DNA of 6,769 bases from Candidatus Eiseniibacteriota bacterium (GTDB lineage: Bacteria; Eisenbacteria; RBG-16-71-46; CAIMUX01; VGJL01), in assembly GCA_014729455.1 (NCBI GenBank), contig WJJW01000479.1, forward strand, positions 1-6,769. The letters are read 5' to 3'. Of the stretch, positions 1-6,597 are shown piece after piece. The position numbers and the translations under genes are program-made. The notes beneath the pieces were generated by a model. It was not told where the DNA came from, made no database searches, and was given only the letters and a program-made list of their open reading frames with translations. Numbering within the stretch: position 1 is the stretch's first letter; each line of letters starts with the position of its first letter.

Positions 1-33
1 CCGATGGGAGGGGCGGCCGCGACCCGGGACGGG

Positions 34-39
34 AGGAGG
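34..39 (+). promoter_or_regulatory. Shine-Dalgarno of pckA (decides the start)
   Basis: AGGAGG followed by TGA gives a near-perfect match to the 16S anti-Shine-Dalgarno, five bases ahead of ATG 45. It overlaps the alternative GTG at 39, which argues against that codon as the start. The 33 bases before it are G-rich, with no recognisable -10/-35, so the pckA promoter lies upstream of the window or cannot be recognised. Confidence 0.85.
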
Positions 40-44
40 TGACC

Positions 45-1694
45 ATGGGACTCAAGGAGTCCGTTCAGTCGTTGATCGAGAAGCACGATGCGGTCCGCGA
101 GAACGTCGACCGCAGCCGGTTGATCAAGGAGTCGGTCGAGCACCGCGAGGCGCTCGTCAGCAAGTGCGGTGCGCTGGCGACCTGGACCCCGCCGGAATCG
201 ACCGGACGCAGCCCGAAGGACACGGTCGCGGTCCGTCGCAAGGAGCGCGAGGAGCCCATCGATTGGGACTCGCCGAACAACATCCCGATCGATCCGAGCA
301 CCTTCGACATGCTCGTCGAGGATGCGGTCGCGACGCTTTCGAAGAAGGACCGCCTCTACGTCAACGACCGGGTCCTGGGTGCGGATCCGTCCTATGCGCT
401 CCCGGTTCGTTTCGTCACGGACCGCGCGCTCCACTCGCTGTTCATCGACAACATGTTCCGGCCGGTCCCGAAGGAGATCGAGACGAGCGTGTTCCACGAG
501 AGGCCGTTCACTCTCATCGCCGTGCCGTACGACAAGCTCGATCCGAAGCGGTACGAGGGCCGGCTACGCACGCTCCCCGGGACGAACAAGACCTCGAACA
601 TGGCGATCGCGGTGGACTTCGATCGCTACATGGGGGTCGTCTACGGATCTGCCTATGCCGGAAGCTGCAAGAAGCTGATGTTCACGGTGATGAACTACGT
701 TCTCCCGGGCGAGGGGATCCTGCCGCTCCACACCTCCGCCAACGAGGGGCCGGACGGGGACATCGCGTTGTTCCTCGGGCTCTCCGGGACCGGCAAGACG
801 ACCCTATCCGCCGATCCGGAGCGTGCGTTGCTCGGCGACGACGAGCACGGCTGGAACGCCAACGGGATCGCGAACTTCGAGAACGGCTGCTACGCGAAGA
901 TGATCAAGATCGATCCGAGTCGGGAGCCGGAGATCTATCACGCCGTGACCCATGAGGCGCCCTACCTCGAGCACGGGGCGATGGTGGAAAACGCGATGAT
1001 GTACCCGGACGGGAGCTTCGATTGGGACGACAAGCGCCTCACCGAGAACTCCCGGGCTTCCTACCCGCTGGCGTTCCTGCGGAACACGAAACCCTCCTCG
1101 ACCGGGGGGCATCCGCGGAACATCATCTTCCTGACCGCCGACGCGAACGGGGTCCTTCCTCCGGTGGCACGCCTCAGCCCGGAGCAGGCGATGCTCTGGT
1201 TCCTGATGGGCTACACCTCGAAGCTCGCGGGGACCGAGACGGGGATCGTCGATCCGGTCGCGACCTTCTCCCGATTTTTCGGACAGCCGTTCATGCCGCG
1301 GAACCCGGACGTCTACGCCGGTCTGCTGGGCGACTACATGAAGAAGTACGGGGCGCAGGTCTGGCTGGTGAACACCGGCTGGAGCGGCGGTCCGTACGGC
1401 GAAGGGGAGCGGATGGACATCAACCTCACCCGTTCCCTCCTGCGGGCGGTCCTCTCGGGCAGCCTGTCCGACGTCGCGTTCGTGGAGGATTCGACGTTCC
1501 ACGTGATGGTTCCGAAGAGCTGTCCGGGGATCGACGACCAGTCGCTCCTGCATCCGAAGAACACGTGGGCGGACAAGAACGCCTACGAGGACCGGGCGAA
1601 GAAGCTCGCCGAGCAGTTCTCGCAGCACTTCGACAAGGCGTACGGGAACAAGGGGATCGACGCGGCCGTCGTCAAGCAGTGTCCGGGCAAGTAG
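45..1694 (+). CDS. pckA: ATP-dependent phosphoenolpyruvate carboxykinase
   Basis: Cytosolic enzyme converting oxaloacetate and ATP to phosphoenolpyruvate, ADP and CO2, the entry step of gluconeogenesis. The 549-residue protein is close to the usual length (about 530-540). Visible motifs, counted from the ATG: N-terminal GRSPKD (about 54-59) with the substrate-binding Arg at 55; YAGSCKK (204-210) with the metal/substrate-binding lysines; His229; P-loop GLSGTGKT (245-252); the kinase-2 motif GDDEHGW (264-270), whose aspartates bind metal; SRASYPL with Arg337; and the adenine/ATP region NTGWSGGPYGEGERM, with Arg456 and Thr462. These match the catalytic residues known from the E. coli enzyme. An in-frame GTG at 39 also opens the frame, but it lies inside the Shine-Dalgarno AGGAGG (34-39), so the ATG at 45 is chosen. 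One oddity is Ser-Cys before the two active-site lysines, where Glu-Met is common. The gene stands alone on the plus strand and converges on the efflux operon. Family assignment is very secure. Confidence 0.97.
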   Translation: MGLKESVQSLIEKHDAVRENVDRSRLIKESVEHREALVSKCGALATWTPPESTGRSPKDTVAVRRKEREEPIDWDSPNNIPIDPSTFDMLVEDAVATLSKKDRLYVNDRVLGADPSYALPVRFVTDRALHSLFIDNMFRPVPKEIETSVFHERPFTLIAVPYDKLDPKRYEGRLRTLPGTNKTSNMAIAVDFDRYMGVVYGSAYAGSCKKLMFTVMNYVLPGEGILPLHTSANEGPDGDIALFLGLSGTGKTTLSADPERALLGDDEHGWNANGIANFENGCYAKMIKIDPSREPEIYHAVTHEAPYLEHGAMVENAMMYPDGSFDWDDKRLTENSRASYPLAFLRNTKPSSTGGHPRNIIFLTADANGVLPPVARLSPEQAMLWFLMGYTSKLAGTETGIVDPVATFSRFFGQPFMPRNPDVYAGLLGDYMKKYGAQVWLVNTGWSGGPYGEGERMDINLTRSLLRAVLSGSLSDVAFVEDSTFHVMVPKSCPGIDDQSLLHPKNTWADKNAYEDRAKKLAEQFSQHFDKAYGNKGIDAAVVKQCPGK

Positions 1695-1710
1695 ATTCTC
1701 GTGTCGATCG

Positions 1711-1740
1711 GGGGCGGGGGAGCGTTGGCTCTCCCGCCCC
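1711..1740. terminator. GC-rich hairpin between convergent genes, probable shared terminator
   Basis: The left arm 1711-1722 (GGGGCGGGGGAG) pairs with the right arm 1729-1740 (CTCTCCCGCCCC). This gives a 12-bp stem with one G-T wobble, and C1723-G1728 can extend it to 13 bp with a GTTG loop. It begins 16 bases after the pckA stop and ends 11 bases before the stop of the minus-strand PII-like gene, the expected place for a bidirectional terminator. Neither side has a real U-run: the plus side reads TCTCCCGGTCTTC and the minus side CCGATCGACACG. It may therefore act as an mRNA 3'-end stabiliser or with Rho rather than as a classical intrinsic terminator. Confidence 0.6.
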
Positions 1741-1751
1741 TCTCCCGGTCT

Positions 1752-2045
1752 TCAGATCATCCGATCCACGTTCCAGACGATCATCCGCATCGCCTCCCGG
1801 CAGTCTGCGCAGGAAGCGTCGATCGCGGAGAGCAGCTCGTCGACCTTCTCCTTCTCCACGACCGTGAAGAGGATCGACGAGGTCTCCGGAAACGCGCGCG
1901 AGCCGAGCCGCATGCCGGTCCGTCCGGTCCCGTAGACCGTCGGGATCTCCGTGTAACCGACCACCCGGCGATCGCTCAGGGCGGCCTCCAGCTTCTCCTT
2001 GTGCCGGCTCTCGACGATGATCATCAGCATCTGCATCTGATCCAT
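1752..2045 (-). CDS. PII-like small signalling protein, last gene of the RND efflux operon
   Basis: The 97-residue soluble protein has a ferredoxin-like PII/CutA pattern. There is a hydrophobic first strand (about 5-11), a helix rich in Glu/Lys/Leu (14-24), a second strand GYTEIPTV, a glycine-rich turn YGTGRTG (38-44), a third strand ILFTVVE (58-64), a second helix KVDELLSAI, and a last strand MRMIVWNV. It is not a canonical GlnB/GlnK: the T-loop region is short and lacks the usual uridylylated tyrosine context, and the B-loop TGxxGxG is missing. In that place it has Cys79-Ala-Asp-Cys82. The start at 2045 is preceded by GGGAGGG (2054-2060), 8-9 bases upstream inside the end of the DUF2892 gene. 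The ATG at 2036 (Met4) is an alternative giving 94 residues. It lies four bases after the DUF2892 stop, so it is co-expressed with the pump. A regulatory role on the pump is inference; fold assignment is moderately secure. Confidence 0.72.
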   Translation of the reverse strand: MDQMQMLMIIVESRHKEKLEAALSDRRVVGYTEIPTVYGTGRTGMRLGSRAFPETSSILFTVVEKEKVDELLSAIDASCADCREAMRMIVWNVDRMI

Positions 2046-2049
2046 CGCC

Positions 2050-2241
2050 TCATCCCTCCCGGACGCCGGCCCGGCGCAGGAACGTGATCATCGGGCACCA
2101 CTTCGTGAAGGCCGACTGCAGGAGGTTCAATCCGACGAAGACGGTGAAGAGGTACCAGGCCGGGCTGATGAAGTAGCCCAGGGCGACCGTGGCGAGGATG
2201 AAGATCCCCGAGATCGCACGCAGCCAGTCGTTCAGGTTCAT
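2050..2241 (-). CDS. DUF2892 / YgaP-type transmembrane small protein
   Basis: This 63-residue membrane protein has two hydrophobic helices, about residues 8-26 and 29-47. They are joined by the GYFISP turn typical of the DUF2892 family, also found as the C-terminal membrane part of the rhodanese YgaP. The second helix ends in KWCPM (47-51, one cysteine at 49), then a basic tail. There is no rhodanese domain, so this is the stand-alone membrane form. The start at 2241 follows AGGAGGG, which overlaps the stop codon of the permease gene; the gap is 10 bases. The family has no agreed function. Its position directly behind the RND permease suggests an accessory role, as AcrZ has for AcrB, but sequence similarity to AcrZ is not claimed. 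Family call is fairly secure, function unknown. Confidence 0.82.
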   Translation of the reverse strand: MNLNDWLRAISGIFILATVALGYFISPAWYLFTVFVGLNLLQSAFTKWCPMITFLRRAGVREG

Positions 2242-2251
2242 GACTTCCCTC

Positions 2252-5200
2252 CTACGATGCAGGCTTTCCCTGCAGCTTCAGGTAGACGTAGTACAGAAGC
2301 GGAATCACCACCAGCGTGAGCGCCGTCGCCACGACGACTCCGAAGATCAGCGATGCGGCGAGACCCTGGAAGATCGGATCCAGGATGATGACCAGCCCGC
2401 CGACGACGAGCGCCGCGGCGGTCAGCACGATCGGCCGGAACCGGACGGCCCCCGCCTTCAGGACCGCTTCCTCGATCGAGGATCCCCCCTCGAGCTCGAG
2501 GTTGATGAAGTCGACCAGGAGGATCGAGTTGCGGACGATGATCCCCGCCAGCGCGATGAATCCGATCATCGACGTTGCGGTGAAGAACAGCCCGGTGATC
2601 CAGTGCCCCGGCAGGATTCCGATCAGGGTCAGGGGGATCGGAGCCATGATGATCAGCGGAACGATGAAGCTGCGGAACCACGCGACGACGAGGACGTAGA
2701 CCAGGACCATCACGGCCGCGAACGCGATTCCCATGTCGCGAAACACCTCGTAGGTGATCTGCCACTCGCCGTCCCACTTCAGCTGGAGCCGATCCTCCGA
2801 GGTCGGCTGGGCGGAGTAGAGCTGCGCCACCTCGTACCCCTCGGGGATCTCCAGGGCGGCGACCCGGTCCTTCATGTTCAGGATCCCGTAGATCGGGCTC
2901 TCCTCGGCTCCCGCGACCTCGCCGGTCACGTAGACGACGCGGCGGAGGTTCTTGTGGTAGATCGACCGATCCCGGGTCGTCTCCACCGTCTCGACCAGCT
3001 CGGAGAGCGGCACCATCCGGCCGTCGGGAGCGTGCAGGGAGATCGACCGTAGGTCCGCCATGCGGCCGCGGTCGCTCCGCTCCACCTGGACGACGAGCGG
3101 CACCGGGGTGCGATCCCTCTCGGTGTGGAGGAGCCCGACCTCGGCCCCCGCGCCCGCCATCCGGAGCTCGCGGACGATCATCTCGGGCGTGATCCCGGCG
3201 AGGGCGGCCCGTTCCGGATCGATCCGATGCTCGAGCTTCGGCTGCGGATCATCGACGTACCAGTCGACGTCGACGATCCCCTCGGTCGACTCGAAGATCT
3301 GCTTCACCCGGGCGGCCACCTCGCGCTGTCGTTCGAGATCCGGCCCGTAGATCTCCGCCACCATCGTGGAGAGGACGGGGGGACCGGGCGGAACCTCGGC
3401 GACCTTGATCCGCGCGCCGTATCGCTCGGCGATCGGGGTGAGTCGGGGTCGGATCCGCTTGGCGATCGCGTGGCTCTGCTCGTCGCGATGGTGTTTCGGC
3501 GCGAGGTTGACCTGGATGTCGGCCACGTTGGAGCCGCTGCGCAGGAAGTAGTGACGCACGAGCCCGTTGAAGTTGATCGGCGCGGCGGTTCCGACGTAGA
3601 CCTGGTAGTCGGTCACCTCCGGCTCGCTGCGGACCTGCGCGGCCAGCGCCCGTGCGGCGGCGGCGGTCTCCTCCAGCGTGGAGCCCTCCGGCATGTCGAC
3701 GATCACCTGCAGCTCGCTCTTGTTGTCGTACGGGAGCATCTTCACCGGGACGGCCCGGACGAAGAGGAGTCCCGTCGAAGCGAGCAGCAGGAGGAAGACC
3801 GCTCCCAGCGCCATCGCCCGGTTGCGGCCCCGAGCGATCAGCGGGCGCATGATCGCCCCGTAGACCTTCTCGATCCTCTTCTCGGTCTTCGTCTCCTTGC
3901 CCGGACCTTCCGGACCGTGGGCCGTTTCGTGCCCGTTCTTCTTCAGGACGCGCAGCGTGACGTACGGGGTGACGATGAACGCGACGAGGAGCGAGAAGAA
4001 CATCGCCGCCGAGGCGTTGATCGGGATGGGCCGCATGTACGGGCCCATCAGGCCGCTGACGAACGCGAGAGGCAGTAGGGCGGCGATCACGGTGAACGTG
4101 GCGAGGATCGTCGGGTTTCCGACCTCGTCGGTCGCGTAGACGGCCGCCTTCTCCGGGCTCGTCCACCGCATCTGGAAGTGACGATGGATGTTCTCGACGA
4201 CCACGATCGCGTCGTCGACCAGGATCCCGATCGCGAAGATGAGCGCGAAGAGCGTGACCCGGTTCAGCGTGTAGCCGAAGGCGGTGCTCATCATCAGCGT
4301 GAGCGCGAGGGTCACCGGCACGGCGATCCCGACCACCACCGCCTCCCGGCGCCCCAGCGCGAAGAGGATCAGGCCGACGACGGCGACCGTGGCGATCAGG
4401 ACGTGGAGGATCAGCTCGTTCGACTTCTCCTGGGCCGTCTCCCCGTAGTCGCGGGTCCGGGTCACCTCGACCCCGCTGGGGATCGTCGTGCGCTCGAGCT
4501 CGTCCACCTTCTCCTCGATCGCGTGCGCCAGGCTGACGGCGTTCGATCCGTGCTTCTTCGCGATCGCGATCGTGACGGCGGCGGCGTCGACCGGATGCCC
4601 GGGGATCCCCTTCGCCTCGGCGGCCGGCCCGACGCCGAACATCACGTAGGTGGCGCGCTCGGCCGGTCCGTCGACGACCTCGGCGATCTCCCCCAGCCGG
4701 AGGGGCCGCCCGTCGCGGACGCCCACGACGACCTGCCGCACGTCCTCGGCCGTCTGCAGGAACCGCCCGGCCGAGAGCACGACCTCCCGGTTCCCCTCCG
4801 AGTAGGATCCGACCGGTAGGCTCCAGTTGACCTGTTCGAGCGAGCGGGCGATCTGCAGAGCGCTGGCGTTGTGCGCGCGGAGGCGGGCGGGGTCGAGCAG
4901 GATCCGGATCTCCCGGCGCTCCCCGCCGATCAGCTCGACCTCCGAGATGTTGTCGATCTTCTTGACCTCGAGCGCGACCTCCTCGGCGACCTTCCGCAGG
5001 GCGAACGAATCGTAGCGATCGCTCCAGAGGGTCAGCGCCACGATCGGCACGTCGTCGATCGACTTCGGCTTGACGACCGGCGGTCCCGCCGATGCGGGGA
5101 TCCGGTCCGGGTGCGCCATCAGCTTCGTGTAGAGCTTGACCAGACTCTCTTCCGGATCCAGGCCGACCTCGAAACGGACGATCGCCAGCGCGAAGCTGGG

Positions 5201-5518
5201 GCTCGAGGTCGTGTAGACGTACTCGACGCCGGGGATCTCCCAGACGAGCTTCTCGATCGGCGTCGCGACGCGCTCCTCGACCTCCCGCGCGCTCGCGCCG
5301 GGGTAGGGGATCAGCACGTCGATCATCGGCACCGTGATCTGCGGCTCCTCCTCGCGCGGGGTGATCATCACCGCGAACACGCCGAGGGCGAGCGAGGCGA
5401 GGATCAGCAGCGGCGTGAGCTTCGATCCGATGAACGCGTTCGCCACCCGGCCGGAGATCCCCAGACCCCGGCGGGCCATCTTCAAGTTCAACCGCTCCCG
5501 GTCGGTGGATCCACTCAT
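2252..5518 (-). CDS. RND-family efflux permease (AcrB/AcrD/AcrF-like inner-membrane pump)
   Basis: The 1088-residue inner-membrane transporter is expected to be trimeric and driven by proton influx. The RND layout is complete: TM1 (about 33-52), a first periplasmic porter loop (about 53-370), TM2-TM6 (about 371-525), a hydrophilic cytoplasmic linker (526-560), TM7 (568-588), a second porter loop (about 590-928), and TM8-TM12 (930-1080). TM4 carries GILVDDAIVVVEN with Asp435-Asp436, the proton-relay pair of drug-type (HAE) pumps. TM10 has GIIVRNSILLVDF, with Arg996 where AcrB has its relay lysine. The TM4 sequence with DD differs from the CusA/CzcA metal pumps, and I see no methionine relay, so a metal substrate is not supported by the permease itself. 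The start ATG overlaps the adaptor stop (ATGA) and has GAGG (5526-5529) seven bases upstream. Substrate is unknown. The linked DUF2892 and PII-like genes suggest a distinct subfamily rather than classical AcrB. Confidence 0.95.
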   Translation of the reverse strand: MSGSTDRERLNLKMARRGLGISGRVANAFIGSKLTPLLILASLALGVFAVMITPREEEPQITVPMIDVLIPYPGASAREVEERVATPIEKLVWEIPGVEYVYTTSSPSFALAIVRFEVGLDPEESLVKLYTKLMAHPDRIPASAGPPVVKPKSIDDVPIVALTLWSDRYDSFALRKVAEEVALEVKKIDNISEVELIGGERREIRILLDPARLRAHNASALQIARSLEQVNWSLPVGSYSEGNREVVLSAGRFLQTAEDVRQVVVGVRDGRPLRLGEIAEVVDGPAERATYVMFGVGPAAEAKGIPGHPVDAAAVTIAIAKKHGSNAVSLAHAIEEKVDELERTTIPSGVEVTRTRDYGETAQEKSNELILHVLIATVAVVGLILFALGRREAVVVGIAVPVTLALTLMMSTAFGYTLNRVTLFALIFAIGILVDDAIVVVENIHRHFQMRWTSPEKAAVYATDEVGNPTILATFTVIAALLPLAFVSGLMGPYMRPIPINASAAMFFSLLVAFIVTPYVTLRVLKKNGHETAHGPEGPGKETKTEKRIEKVYGAIMRPLIARGRNRAMALGAVFLLLLASTGLLFVRAVPVKMLPYDNKSELQVIVDMPEGSTLEETAAAARALAAQVRSEPEVTDYQVYVGTAAPINFNGLVRHYFLRSGSNVADIQVNLAPKHHRDEQSHAIAKRIRPRLTPIAERYGARIKVAEVPPGPPVLSTMVAEIYGPDLERQREVAARVKQIFESTEGIVDVDWYVDDPQPKLEHRIDPERAALAGITPEMIVRELRMAGAGAEVGLLHTERDRTPVPLVVQVERSDRGRMADLRSISLHAPDGRMVPLSELVETVETTRDRSIYHKNLRRVVYVTGEVAGAEESPIYGILNMKDRVAALEIPEGYEVAQLYSAQPTSEDRLQLKWDGEWQITYEVFRDMGIAFAAVMVLVYVLVVAWFRSFIVPLIIMAPIPLTLIGILPGHWITGLFFTATSMIGFIALAGIIVRNSILLVDFINLELEGGSSIEEAVLKAGAVRFRPIVLTAAALVVGGLVIILDPIFQGLAASLIFGVVVATALTLVVIPLLYYVYLKLQGKPAS

Positions 5519-6597
5519 CGCGTCACCTCGATCGGGTTGCCGACCTCGAGCGTGGCGGGAGGATCGAGGATGATCTCATCCCCCGCCGACAGCCCGGAGA
5601 GGATCCGCACGGTCCCGTTTTCGGGAGCGGAGGCGGTGACCAGCCGGAACGTGGCCCGTCCGTCCTCGGCGACGAACAGGCCGGTGAGTCCGCCGCGGGT
5701 CCGCAGGGCGTCGACGGGGAGGAGCAGAGCCTCCCGGCTTCCGATCTCCACCACCGCCCGGCCGTACTGCCCCGAGCGGAGGGAGGCGTCCTCCTCGAGG
5801 TCGATCTTCACGAGGAACGAGTGGGTCGCAGGATCGATCGACGGGACGATCTCGGCGACGGTCCCGGCGAAGCGACGGTTCCCCACGGCCGGGACCGCGA
5901 CCTCCACCGCCTCCCCCACCTCGATCTCGCCGGCGTGGTCGGCGTCGAAGGCGGCGTGGAGACGCAGCGTTCCGGTCCCCTCGATCTTCATCAGCGGATG
6001 TCCGGGGGCGGCCAGGTCGCCCACGTCGGCGATCCGGTCGACGACCCTCCCGTCGAACGGGGCGGCGATCTCCGCGTAGCTGAGGTAGGAGCGGGCCTGC
6101 TGGAGCGCTCCCTCCGCCTGCTCGACGGCCCCGGCGGCGGTTTCGTACTGGTAGCGGGCCTGGTCCAGCTCGATCTCGGAGGCCGAGCCGCGCTCGCGAA
6201 GCCGCTCGAACCGCCGGAGGTTCGTCTCGGCCAGGGAGGCGGCCGCCCGGGCCTGCGCGAGCGCTCCCTGCGCCTGCGAGACCTGCCCGGCCACGTCGCG
6301 GCTGTCGATCCGCAGGAGGATCTCTCCCTCCCGGACCGGGTCGCCCGCCTTCTTGAGGATCTCCCGCACCGTCCCCATCACCTTGCTGGCGAGCTGCGCC
6401 TCGCGGACGTTCCGGATCGTTCCGATCCCCTCGACGGTCTTCGGGGCCCGGCTCGCCTCGAGAGTCTCGGTCCGAACGGAGACCGCCTCGGCGTGGCCTT
6501 CGGCGTGATCCGCTCCGCCGCACCCCGCGACTGCGAGGAGAGCGGCGAATGCCGCCGGGAAGAGAAGGGGCCGCAAGGAAATGTTCTTCGTGCTCAT
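5515..6597 (-). CDS. RND efflux periplasmic adaptor (membrane fusion protein), lipoprotein
   Basis: The 360-residue adaptor links the permease to the outer-membrane factor. A signal peptide ends in a lipobox V-A-G-C with lipidated Cys26; the next residues are Gly-Gly, not the Asp that retains lipoproteins in the inner membrane of E. coli. Next come the first half of the biotinyl-lipoyl domain (about 53-98), an alpha-helical hairpin (about 103-170), the second lipoyl half (about 172-206, containing APFDGRV), a beta-barrel (about 208-290) and the membrane-proximal domain (about 290-360). The hairpin tip keeps the RLS motif that docks to TolC proteins: Arg129, Leu133 and Ser140, with the same spacing as in AcrA. 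The frame extends 14 codons further upstream (to 6639), but ATG 6597 is chosen because it has GGAGGT six bases ahead, gives a clean signal peptide and overlaps the preceding stop. Its own stop overlaps the permease start (ATGA). Substrate unknown. Confidence 0.94.
   Translation of the reverse strand: MSTKNISLRPLLFPAAFAALLAVAGCGGADHAEGHAEAVSVRTETLEASRAPKTVEGIGTIRNVREAQLASKVMGTVREILKKAGDPVREGEILLRIDSRDVAGQVSQAQGALAQARAAASLAETNLRRFERLRERGSASEIELDQARYQYETAAGAVEQAEGALQQARSYLSYAEIAAPFDGRVVDRIADVGDLAAPGHPLMKIEGTGTLRLHAAFDADHAGEIEVGEAVEVAVPAVGNRRFAGTVAEIVPSIDPATHSFLVKIDLEEDASLRSGQYGRAVVEIGSREALLLPVDALRTRGGLTGLFVAEDGRATFRLVTASAPENGTVRILSGLSAGDEIILDPPATLEVGNPIEVTR

Noticed and set aside
39..44. GTG start for pckA two codons upstream
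   Set aside because: It overlaps the Shine-Dalgarno sequence itself; ATG 45 has correct spacing.
804..1628. 274-codon open frame antisense to pckA
   Set aside because: Lies wholly within a well-supported enzyme gene; composition is Arg/Val/His-rich with no recognisable domain, as expected from the complement of G/C-ending codons.
1752..2045. Small protein as CutA1 or canonical GlnB/GlnK
   Set aside because: The length is compatible, but it lacks the GlnB T-loop and B-loop signatures and I do not see CutA1 hallmark residues; only a general PII-like call is supported.
1701..2087. 128-codon plus-strand frame after pckA
   Set aside because: Starts in the hairpin and runs antisense to the PII-like gene, with no Shine-Dalgarno and no recognisable domain; the minus-strand frame has a credible fold and ribosome binding site.
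2252..5518. Permease as a CusA/CzcA-type heavy-metal pump
   Set aside because: TM4 has the DD pair of drug-type pumps and no methionine pathway is seen; gene linkage to a PII-like protein alone is not enough.
4871..6079. 402-codon plus-strand open frame across the permease/adaptor junction
   Set aside because: Antisense to two intact genes and spans their boundary; Arg/Asp-rich low-complexity translation. Typical shadow frame in high-GC DNA. The same applies to the plus-strand frames at 2189-3052, 3125-4078, 4178-4819 and 5821-6756.
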